DNA of 32,864 bases, from positions 1 through 32,864 of the forward strand of contig URCY01000014.1 in NCBI GenBank assembly GCA_900546415.1, in the 5' to 3' direction. The DNA comes from an uncultured Eubacteriales bacterium (lineage in GTDB: Bacteria; Bacillota; Clostridia; Oscillospirales; Oscillospiraceae). Below are positions 15,344-21,968 of this stretch, in pieces (position 1 is the stretch's first letter; each line of letters begins with the position of its first letter). Made by a program: the position numbers and the translations under genes. Below the pieces are notes generated by a model. It had not been told where the DNA came from. It did not search any database and worked only from the letters and a program-made list of their open reading frames with translations.

Positions 15344-15646
15344 AAAAGCATCCTTGTTGACCCCGCAGCGCGGCGCACGGCCGTCCCGCCGGGGTAGATA
15401 TCATAATATTCGGACGGACTGCGCCCTGCTTCGACGATGTACCCTGCGAAAACACGGCGCGCGCCGAAACACATCGTATCGCGCCACACAAAAAACGCCG
15501 CACTGCGATGCCCTGTTGCTTCGGATGCGGCCAATCCCCGAGTATGCACCGCGCCATGCCGCGCGAACCGCAGAGTGCGGTTTCGCGCGCAGTCCCTGCC
15601 GCCCCGCCCGAAGCCCGAAAGCCCGCGCAGTCTGCGCTTTATGGGT
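15344..15646 (-). ncRNA. Structured leader of the ktrB-ktrA operon with attenuator architecture
   Basis: Read on the minus strand, the roughly 300-base leader contains a 13-bp hairpin with one bulge and a three-base loop (15560-15589); then a terminator-like stem followed by six U (15490-15531); then a long hairpin ACGATGT/ACATCGT enclosing GGCGCGCGCC (15434-15477). An early intrinsic terminator with more than 150 bases of leader after it is the layout of a riboswitch or leader attenuator. In Firmicutes ktr genes are commonly controlled by the c-di-AMP (ydaO-type) riboswitch; the conserved blocks of that class were not found. A ligand cannot be named. Confidence 0.5.
15490..15531 (-). terminator. 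Attenuator-like terminator inside the ktr leader
   Basis: GCCGCA...TGCGGC as outer stem, with a partly paired CGAAGC/GGCATCG interior, followed on the minus strand by GTTTTTTG. It lies about 110 bases after the predicted transcription start and 150 bases before ktrB. Confidence 0.55.
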
Positions 15647-15675
15647 AGTATAGCGCACAACGCCGGAAAAGGCAA
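15647..15675 (-). promoter_or_regulatory. Promoter of the ktrBA operon
   Basis: On the minus strand, TTGCCT and TATACT are separated by 17 bases. It is divergent from the tRNA-fMet promoter 80 bases away. Confidence 0.7.
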
Positions 15676-15754
15676 TCTTTTTTTGCAGTTTCTCCTGCCG
15701 CAGCGCCGATCAGCCGCGCCGAACAGAAAATTTAAAAAACAGCGACCAAAGCAC

Positions 15755-15783
15755 TTGACAAGCGAGCGGAGACGTGCTATACT
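15755..15783 (+). promoter_or_regulatory. Promoter of the initiator tRNA gene
   Basis: TTGACA and TATACT are separated by 17 bases, close to the full consensus, about 44 bases before the tRNA. Confidence 0.9.
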
Positions 15784-15826
15784 GTATAAGCATTCAGAGC
15801 TTAGCGCATGAATGCAAGCTGAATAT

Positions 15827-15902
<76 letters not shown>

Positions 15903-15933
15903 TGTTGTGCAACCAAAAAAGATATTGCACCGG

Positions 15934-15968
15934 AAAACCCAGAAGCCGCAACGGTTTCTGGGTTTTTT
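15934..15968 (+). terminator. tRNA-fMet terminator
   Basis: AACCCAGAA pairs with TTTCTGGGTT, with further inner pairs CC/GG, and is followed by six T. Confidence 0.9.
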
Positions 15969-16014
15969 CGTGCCCTGAATTTCAAGTGCAAACAAAAAGA
16001 TATTTTCCTTTGTT

Positions 16015-16045
16015 GAGAGGACTTGAACTACCGACCCCAACGTTT
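16015..16045 (-). other. Possible inverted tRNA T-arm remnant
   Basis: Read on the minus strand, GGGGTCGGTAGTTCAAGTCC resembles the variable-loop to T-arm part of a tRNA, but the T stem no longer pairs properly. Just upstream, GTGCAAACAAAAAGATATT (15986-16004) nearly repeats GTGCAACCAAAAAAGATATT immediately after the real tRNA (15907-15926). These could be debris of integration at the tRNA; the resemblance may also be chance. Confidence 0.3.
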
Positions 16046-16049
16046 CGAG

Positions 16050-16090
16050 GCGGCTTTTGGAGGATTTTTTCTCCCAAAAGCCGCTTTTTT
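16050..16090 (+). terminator. Intrinsic terminator in the island boundary region
   Basis: An 11-bp stem (GCGGCTTTTGG and complement) with a 13-base loop and a TTTTTT tail. The interval 15969-16281 has no recognisable gene upstream of it; the terminator may be left over from a lost gene. Confidence 0.75.
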
Positions 16091-16130
16091 CGTTTTCTAA
16101 GAAAAATATTTTCGAGTATGTCTTCCTAAG

Positions 16131-16253
16131 GAAAGGACGACTCTACTGCCCACGAAAAGAGGTTTGCCCTACATTTTGGGGCAATCCTCTCTAACAGAAT
16201 AAAGAATGAATTGGGCTGATCTCTTGGAACACATCCTTGAGGGCAGTCCTTTC
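16131..16253. repeat. Nested inverted repeats ahead of mobile-element fragments
   Basis: GAAAGGAC (16131-16138) pairs with GTCCTTTC (16246-16253), with GCCC/GGGC inside, enclosing a tighter hairpin AGAGG-T-TTGCCC / GGGCAA-T-CCTCT near 16160-16190. The whole 120-base stretch could fold as one RNA. It lies just upstream of the truncated element gene at 16282. Confidence 0.4.
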
Positions 16254-16281
16254 ATTATTTGCGCAGAAAGGAATGGTATCT

Positions 16282-16509
16282 ATGATCAAAATCAGAATCA
16301 GAAACGCGGGTCACGAGATCGATGTTCGTTTCCCGATCAGCGAGAGCGAACTGTTCGCAAAGCTCGGTGAAATCCACGCTGTCGAAGGCAGGGACGCTGC
16401 GCAGTCAGCCTATCCCATAGATCCCGCATGCCGCTCCTTCGCCGTGCGGACAAGCTGTTTGACAGAGATTGCGCCGACTCTCTCTTTGAAGTATTCATCG
16501 TTGAGCTGA
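16282..16509 (+). pseudogene. Truncated N-terminus of a conjugative-element protein (ArdA-like context)
   Basis: The first 40 or so residues (MIKIRIRNAGHEIDVRFPIS, then ESELFAKLGEIHAV) resemble, from memory, the N-terminus of small proteins near antirestriction (ArdA-type) genes in Firmicute conjugative elements. After about position 16405 the frame runs into sequence that codes on the other strand, so the last 33 residues are unlikely to be native. The start follows AGAAAGGA. Reading: gene broken by a deletion or inversion junction. The exact family is not secure. Confidence 0.45.
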
Positions 16510-16616
16510 TCACCGAAAACGGAAATCAACTTTGTAATGCCATTGAGGATGTTGGCAGAAAACGAGTTCATATCTCCTTCCCACGTACCAATACAAAGAC
16601 GGAGCACACGACTCAA
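16410..16616 (-). pseudogene. Internal fragment of a conjugative-element protein, inverted
   Basis: The minus-strand frame encodes LCIGTWEGDMNSFSANIL and then KERVGAISVKQLVRTAKERHA. From memory it resembles the C-terminal half of a ParB-like/DUF6551-type protein common in Clostridial integrative elements, in which the motif normally continues past GSMG; here a stop follows. It is back to back with the fragment at 16282. No usable start codon with a ribosome-binding site is seen, so it is treated as a fragment. Confidence 0.4.
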
Positions 16617-16641
16617 AGTATGATAGGAGGTTCAGACACCA

Positions 16642-16812
16642 ATGAAAATGATACCTCTCGAGAAACAGAGCAAGCGGGAACAGCGGAAATTTCATGCGGA
16701 TAAGCGCGGCTCCTGGAACGGAATCAAACCGACTACCCGAACCGTGGAAAGCAGAAAAGTGTATGACCGAAACCGAATCCGAAAAGCAGAGCGTCGAAAT
16801 GCTTGTGAGTGA
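16642..16812 (+). CDS. Small basic protein typical of Clostridial mobile elements (56 aa)
   Basis: A 56-residue, Arg/Lys-rich protein starting MKMIPLEKQSKREQRKFHA and containing GSWNGIKPTTRTVESRKVYDR. The start follows TAGGAGG with 11 bases spacing. I recall close relatives with a QRGSWNG...TRTVPSGKVYDR core as unnamed small proteins in conjugative elements; no function is established. The intact frame with a good ribosome-binding site, next to two broken element genes, suggests it is a survivor of the same decayed element. About 260 bases after it, up to 17000, show no gene. Confidence 0.6.
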   Translation: MKMIPLEKQSKREQRKFHADKRGSWNGIKPTTRTVESRKVYDRNRIRKAERRNACE

Positions 16813-17000
16813 GTCCGATTCAAGTGGAATGCGCATACTTTTTATGCACAATCTCCTTTTTAGTTCGTACTCCTCCCCTTGAGCCATGGATGAGTAGATA
16901 TCTTTTTCGAAAAAGGAGTTGGTGAGATATACGTCTGCAAGCTCTGAGACACAAAACACAGAACAACTATTTTGGTATTAATGTCGCTGTAATTCGTTGT

Positions 17001-17029
17001 TTTACTTTAAAAGCATAGTTTGGTATATT
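17001..17029 (+). promoter_or_regulatory. Promoter of the island catabolic operon
   Basis: TTTACT and TATATT are separated by 17 bases with an extended -10 (TGG before TATATT), about 45 bases before the ATPase gene. Confidence 0.7.
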
Positions 17030-17072
17030 AATTACAGGAAAGAACTGTTCTTTGACGGAGGAGTTGTGAAGA

Positions 17073-18578
17073 ATGAATTCTGAAAATAGTGCTTTCTTGG
17101 AAGTTAAGAACATCAGCAAGTCGTTTTCCTCTACGAAGGCTCTTGCAAATGTCAGTATTTGTTTTGATAACGGACAGATTCATGGCTTGATTGGAGAAAA
17201 CGGCTCCGGGAAGTCTACGCTTTCGTCAATCATAACGGGTGCTTTGACGGCGGATGCAGGTAATATTTTCTTTAAAGGGCAGCCGTTTAAGCCTGGTTCG
17301 ATTGCCGAATCCCGCGGGCATGGCGTGTGCATGCTAGCGCAGGAACTGGGGACGATTGACGGCCTGACAGTGGCTGCGAATATGTTTCTCGGAAGAGAAG
17401 ATATGTTCTCCCTTAAGGGAACGGTATCTATTAAGCGGATGAACATGGAAGCTGCGAAAATACTAAAGGAAAGCGGCGCGGGCCATATCGCTCCGGTGGA
17501 GTTTGTGGATTTCTACTCTTTTGAGGAGAGAAAGCTCATCGAGGTTGCCTCTGCCATGTATTATCAGCCGGAAGTGCTGATTGTTGACGAGACGACAACC
17601 GCTCTTTCTCAGAAGGGTAGAGATGTAATATATAACATCATCCATAAAATGCGCGATGCAGGCAAGCTTGTGATTTTGATTTCACATGAACTAAAAGAGC
17701 TGAAAACCCACTGCGACGTAGTCAGCGTATTGAAGGATGGTTGTGTTGCCGGAGAACTAATTGGTGATGAGATCACAGAGAGTAATATGCGCACTTTAAT
17801 GGTCGGTCGGCAGCTACAGGGCAGTTATTACAGAGACGATGATTACGGATACCGCGATGAAGTGGTTCTCTCTGTCCGCAACCTCTGTCGAGAAGGGGCG
17901 GTGAAGGATGTTTCGTTTGATCTTCATCGCGGTGAGATCCTCGGAATCGGTGGCCTTTCTGAGTGCGGGATGCACGAACTGTGTAAGATGATCTTCGGTG
18001 CACTGAAAAAAGACGGCGGCGAGGTTTTGGTGCCAAGCAGCGGAAGAAAAATTCGAAAAACCGGAGATGCTCTACGCGAGCATATTGCGTATCTTGCGAA
18101 GGACAGAGACAGAGAATCTGTCTTTCTGAATGCAAGCATCCTGGACAATATTGCTATGATGTCACTGGATCAGATTAGGAAGGGCCCTTACATTTCCTCA
18201 CGGAAAGAAAAAAAGTTGGCGCAGAATAATGCACAATTACTGAGTATTAAGATGCGGGATATCAATCAGCGGGTAAAGGAACTTTCGGGCGGCAATAAAC
18301 AGAAGGTTGCGGTAGCAAAATGGCTGGCGAATAATTCCGAGATATTTTTGATGGATTGTCCAACGCGCGGTATTGATATTGGCGTCAAGCAGGCAATTTA
18401 TCATCTGATGGCAGACCTGAAAAAGAAGGGACAGTCCATCATTATGGTGTCCGAGGAACTGCCGGAGCTGATTGGTATGTCTGACAGGATCTTGATTTTG
18501 AAGGATGGACAAATCAGTGCCGAATTTCTCAGAGAACAGCATGTAGATGAACAGACTGTCATACAAAAGATGATTTAA
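17073..18578 (+). CDS. CUT2-type ABC transporter ATPase (double NBD, RbsA/MglA-like)
   Basis: A 501-residue ATPase with two tandem nucleotide-binding domains, the form used by ribose/galactose/nucleoside importers. NBD1 has Walker A GENGSGKST (about 41-49) and Walker B VLIVDETT (about 168-175), but its signature is degenerate (SFEERKLIE). NBD2 has an intact signature LSGGNKQK (about 403), a degenerate Walker A (GGLSECGMHEL), and MDCPTRGID where the family has DEPTRGID, so the catalytic Glu is Cys. One composite ATP site (NBD1 Walker motifs plus NBD2 signature) looks functional and the other dead. The start follows GGAGGAG. It is the first gene of the operon. Confidence 0.92.
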   Translation: MNSENSAFLEVKNISKSFSSTKALANVSICFDNGQIHGLIGENGSGKSTLSSIITGALTADAGNIFFKGQPFKPGSIAESRGHGVCMLAQELGTIDGLTVAANMFLGREDMFSLKGTVSIKRMNMEAAKILKESGAGHIAPVEFVDFYSFEERKLIEVASAMYYQPEVLIVDETTTALSQKGRDVIYNIIHKMRDAGKLVILISHELKELKTHCDVVSVLKDGCVAGELIGDEITESNMRTLMVGRQLQGSYYRDDDYGYRDEVVLSVRNLCREGAVKDVSFDLHRGEILGIGGLSECGMHELCKMIFGALKKDGGEVLVPSSGRKIRKTGDALREHIAYLAKDRDRESVFLNASILDNIAMMSLDQIRKGPYISSRKEKKLAQNNAQLLSIKMRDINQRVKELSGGNKQKVAVAKWLANNSEIFLMDCPTRGIDIGVKQAIYHLMADLKKKGQSIIMVSEELPELIGMSDRILILKDGQISAEFLREQHVDEQTVIQKMI

Positions 18579-18590
18579 CGGGGTGAAACC

Positions 18591-19556
18591 ATGACCGGAG
18601 CAAAGGGAAATAGCAAAAAGTTGGCGTTGCGCGGCGCGAACGGAAGAATTACAAACAGTCTTCTGTTCGGCGGCCTGATTGTGCTGTTTGTTCTGTTCTC
18701 TCTTACAACGAACGGCAACTTTATTAAGATGTCGAATCTAAAGGCACTCTTGCTGCAATCTTCGCTGTATATCATAGCAGCCTGCGGTGTTCTGTTTGTC
18801 ATGTCGAACGGAAACCTAGAGTTATCTGTGGGCGGCATCATCGGCATGTCGGCAGCTGCAGGCTGTATTATGAGCAGACTTACAAATCCGGCGATGTCGC
18901 TTGTAGCCTGCCTGGCAACTGGCATTCTTTTGGCGTCAGTGATTGGCGGCTGCCACATTCTGCTGGATGTTCCGGCATTCATTGTGGGCATCGCACTGAT
19001 GTTTGCAAGTGGTGGTATCGTGTCCTATCTGTTGAATATTTTCCCAAAGCTGGCGCACAAAGGACTTGAATCGCTGAATTCCTTCTGGTTTATCATCGGC
19101 GTTACAGCGCTGACCTATATCGGCTTTGGCTTTATCCTCAAGTATACGAAGATTGGAAAATACAACAAAGCAATTGGCTCGAACATCAATGCTGCCCATT
19201 TTTGCGGCGTGAATGTAAAGAAATATAAATATCTTGCATATTTGATGTACGGGCTTTGCTGCGGCATGTGTGCGTTTCTGATTACTGTACGTACCGGAAG
19301 CTTCTCTGTCGATACCGGCAGCGGGTATGAGACCGAAGTGCTGATTATGTTGATTATCGGCGGCATGCCCATGTCCGGCGGCACAAGCTCTAAGGTGAGA
19401 ACTCCGCTGCTGGGTGCGTTGATTTACATGATTCTGAAAAACGGTATGACGCTTTGGGGCGTTGGAGCGGACGTTATCAATATTATCCGAGTCATTCTTT
19501 TCTTTATTATTGTTACTATTACCTACGACAGAAGCGGAATGCGCTTCATTCCCTAA
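18591..19556 (+). CDS. ABC sugar-type permease 1 (RbsC-like)
   Basis: A 321-residue membrane protein of the BPD_transp_2 family, about 8-10 helices. Family landmarks include FVMSNGNLELSVGGIIGMSAA (the conserved inner helix, about 77-97) and the late GYETEVLIMLIIGGMPMSGG (about 245-264), which faces the ATPase. It follows the ATPase by 12 bases with GGGGTG as ribosome-binding site. It presumably forms a heterodimer with the second permease. Confidence 0.9.
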   Translation: MTGAKGNSKKLALRGANGRITNSLLFGGLIVLFVLFSLTTNGNFIKMSNLKALLLQSSLYIIAACGVLFVMSNGNLELSVGGIIGMSAAAGCIMSRLTNPAMSLVACLATGILLASVIGGCHILLDVPAFIVGIALMFASGGIVSYLLNIFPKLAHKGLESLNSFWFIIGVTALTYIGFGFILKYTKIGKYNKAIGSNINAAHFCGVNVKKYKYLAYLMYGLCCGMCAFLITVRTGSFSVDTGSGYETEVLIMLIIGGMPMSGGTSSKVRTPLLGALIYMILKNGMTLWGVGADVINIIRVILFFIIVTITYDRSGMRFIP

Positions 19557-19630
19557 TCAATGCAATTACGCCTTTCCAGTGCGCACAGGAAAGGCTGATT
19601 GAACTAAAAAAATGAAAGAGGCAACACATC

Positions 19631-20812
19631 ATGAAAAAAATTTTAGCAATTGTTTTGGCGCTGGTGCTGACAGTTTCGCTGTTTGCAGGCTGTGCCTCCG
19701 ACAACAATCCACAGCCGGATCCAACGCAACCCAGCTCCGAAGACAAGATGAATACCTCGTCCTCGGATTTTACCATTGGCATTAACTTCTACAGCATTAC
19801 CGACTCCCTTGGCTCTGCAGTTTACGACAACCTTAACTACATCGCGGACAATGTCGACGGTGTGAAGAACCAGTGGTTGGTCATCAGCTCCTACGACGAG
19901 ACTGCACAGATTAGTGATTGCGAGAATCTGATTTCCTCCGGCGTTGACGCACTGATTTTCATGCCCATCAGCGATAACGTTGCGGGCAAGGTTGCGGATA
20001 TGTGCGAGAAGGCAGGCGTTTACAACATTCTCACCATGAGAAATATTTCCGATAAGGATATTCTGGCACGCCTGTCCGGCTATAAGTATTTCCTCGGCTG
20101 GTGCTCTGAGGATGGTGCTTCCTCCGCCTATAAGGTCTTCCAGTGCGCAGTGGAAGATGGACGCACAACCTCCGGTACAATTTTCTTTGATGAGAACGCA
20201 GTTCTTGCACAGGTCAATAAGGGCTACCGCAAGGGTTTCGATGAAGGCAAAATCAATAACGTTGCTGAATACACGATTGCCGGTACGACTGATGACCTTC
20301 CGGGGACGGTAACGAACTTCCTGACCCTTTATCCGGAAATCGACTGCGTCTTTACGGCAATGGCGTCTCAAGGCTCCGGAGAAGGCATGCTGAATGTCCT
20401 GTACGGTGATGCCAACAAGAACGGCGCGAAGCTCTACTGCTTTGACAGCTTCGAGGGCATGGCAGAAGGCTTTGAAGCCAATGTCCTGGGCGCAGTTGCC
20501 TGTGGTCAGTATGCCGATGCGATTTACAGCTATATGATCGTCCTCAATGCGCTGCAGGGTAACCGCCTCTCCGACGGTCTGGTACAGGTCGCATGCAACT
20601 ATCTCATCCTCTCTAACTCGGAAGAGCTGGAGCTTTATGAGAAGTACTTGGATGACAGATCAACCGGCTTTATGGTTTATAGCGCAGACGATCTGAAGGA
20701 TATGTTGGTTAGCAATAATCCCGACTTCACACTCGAAAAGCTTCAGAAAATCGCAAGCGAGCTCAGCATGGAGCTCGTGAAGAAAAAGGTTGCCGCATTC
20801 ACTGCCGGCTAA
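19631..20812 (+). CDS. ABC transporter substrate-binding lipoprotein (Peripla_BP_4-like)
   Basis: A 393-residue lipoprotein with signal MKKILAIVLALVLTVSLFAGC (lipobox FAGC, Cys21), then a Pro/Ser/Asp-rich linker and a type I periplasmic-binding fold starting FTIGINFYSI. The hinge region shows ISSGVDALIFMPISD (about 98-112), and the C-terminal lobe GEGMLNVLYGDANKNGAKLY. It presents the ligand to the two permeases. Its codons look richer in C/G-ending choices than its neighbours, as for a highly expressed gene. The ligand cannot be read from the sequence; binding residues differ enough from RbsB/MglB that a plain pentose or hexose should not be assumed. Confidence 0.9.
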   Translation: MKKILAIVLALVLTVSLFAGCASDNNPQPDPTQPSSEDKMNTSSSDFTIGINFYSITDSLGSAVYDNLNYIADNVDGVKNQWLVISSYDETAQISDCENLISSGVDALIFMPISDNVAGKVADMCEKAGVYNILTMRNISDKDILARLSGYKYFLGWCSEDGASSAYKVFQCAVEDGRTTSGTIFFDENAVLAQVNKGYRKGFDEGKINNVAEYTIAGTTDDLPGTVTNFLTLYPEIDCVFTAMASQGSGEGMLNVLYGDANKNGAKLYCFDSFEGMAEGFEANVLGAVACGQYADAIYSYMIVLNALQGNRLSDGLVQVACNYLILSNSEELELYEKYLDDRSTGFMVYSADDLKDMLVSNNPDFTLEKLQKIASELSMELVKKKVAAFTAG

Positions 20813-20833
20813 CTCCGCAAAGTAAAAAGGCTC

Positions 20834-20869
20834 CCTCGCGTTCCGGAAGGTATTTGCCGGAACGCGAGG
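20834..20869 (+). other. Intercistronic stabilising stem-loop
   Basis: A 13-bp perfect stem (CCTCGCGTTCCGG and complement) with a 10-base loop, no U-tract. It lies just after the binding-protein gene. Such hairpins commonly protect the upstream mRNA and allow more binding protein than permease; that role is inferred. Confidence 0.7.
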
Positions 20870-20947
20870 TGGACCATCGCAACCACGTGGACCTGATATT
20901 GATATTGATATTTTTATATTATTACAGTGGAAAGGGATCATTGCGAA

Positions 20948-21913
20948 ATGAATAGCAGAAGTATAAAAAAATTTTTGAAAGGTTTGGCGGCAGTTGCAAT
21001 GCCTGTAGTGCTGTTTGCTATCGCTTGTATTTCCTTTCCGAACATAAAACCCGAGAATCTGCCGCTGCTGCTGCGGCAGAGTGTTGCGCCCTGTATAATT
21101 GCATGGGGCGTCAGTTTTGAATTTAAGGCAGGCAACTGGGACTTTTCTCTTGGCAGTGTCTGTGTATTGTCATCGATCGTTGGAGGCAATCTCTGTGAGA
21201 AATACTTTGGCAGTAACATTTTTGCTTTGTTTTTCCTCTGCGTGGCAATTGCTGTGCTAATGGGCGTCCTCACGAGCACAATCTACAGGCTATGCAGAAT
21301 TCCTACGATTTTGGTTACAATCGGCATGATTTTCATTTATGAAAGCCTGTCGACGCTTGTGTTTAACGGCAAGGGTATTATGCTCGGCCGTGAGATGACG
21401 GTTTTCAATGACAATCTGAACAGCGCAATTATCTTTATTATATTATTTATTGTTACCTATCTGCTGTATAGCAAAACAAAACTCAGCTTTAACATTCGGG
21501 CCGTCGGAAAGAATCCGGATGTTGCCTTTTTCAACGGTGTTAACGTCCGCAGTATGAAATGCGCGGCTATGATTATTGCTGCTGCATTTGCCGGCTGTTA
21601 TGGCTTCTATATGCTCTGCTACAGCGGTGTCCAGCGTTCCGTATCGGGGATGGGATCGATGGTGATGGTGTTTGATGCGATGATGTGCGTTTTTATGGCA
21701 TTTGCAATCGAAAAACAGGTGAATGTCGTTTTTGGTGTCTGCATAGGAGCGTTTACACTGCAAATCATCAAATTTATCTTGCTGGCGGTGGGCTTCCCCA
21801 ACCAGTACAATTCCTCCGTGATTGCTTGCATTGTGTTGCTCCTCATGGTGATCAACTCTGGCAAGCTCAAGCTACCAAAGCTGAAAAAGCACAAGGCTGC
21901 TGTCATTCAGTAA
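20948..21913 (+). CDS. ABC sugar-type permease 2 (RbsC-like)
   Basis: A 321-residue BPD_transp_2 family permease, the same length as permease 1 but clearly diverged. The typical inner segment is FEFKAGNWDFSLGSVCVLSSI (about 61-81), with FNIRAVGKNPDVAFFNGVNVRS (about 179-200) as cytoplasmic loop. The ATG at 20948 is preferred because AAAGGGATC lies 10 bases upstream; an in-frame GTG at 20927 is possible. It is separated from the binding protein by 135 bases containing the stabilising hairpin. Confidence 0.9.
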   Translation: MNSRSIKKFLKGLAAVAMPVVLFAIACISFPNIKPENLPLLLRQSVAPCIIAWGVSFEFKAGNWDFSLGSVCVLSSIVGGNLCEKYFGSNIFALFFLCVAIAVLMGVLTSTIYRLCRIPTILVTIGMIFIYESLSTLVFNGKGIMLGREMTVFNDNLNSAIIFIILFIVTYLLYSKTKLSFNIRAVGKNPDVAFFNGVNVRSMKCAAMIIAAAFAGCYGFYMLCYSGVQRSVSGMGSMVMVFDAMMCVFMAFAIEKQVNVVFGVCIGAFTLQIIKFILLAVGFPNQYNSSVIACIVLLLMVINSGKLKLPKLKKHKAAVIQ

Positions 21914-21968
21914 GATGCAAGCAGGAAAAAATGCGACAGTTCATCCCGTATAAGGAAGGAGCACCAAT

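Noticed and set aside
14138..15397. 419-codon Arg/Gln-rich open frame opposite ktrB
   Set aside because: A shadow frame; no plausible fold, and ktrB motifs are unambiguous on the other strand.
15344..15646. c-di-AMP (ydaO/yuaA) riboswitch in the ktr leader
   Set aside because: It was expected from gene context, but the conserved sequence blocks of that class could not be found on either strand; kept only as an unassigned leader.
16510..16959. 149-codon minus-strand frame over the small mobile-element gene
   Set aside because: It overlaps the better supported 56-residue gene, has no recognisable motif and no clear ribosome-binding site.
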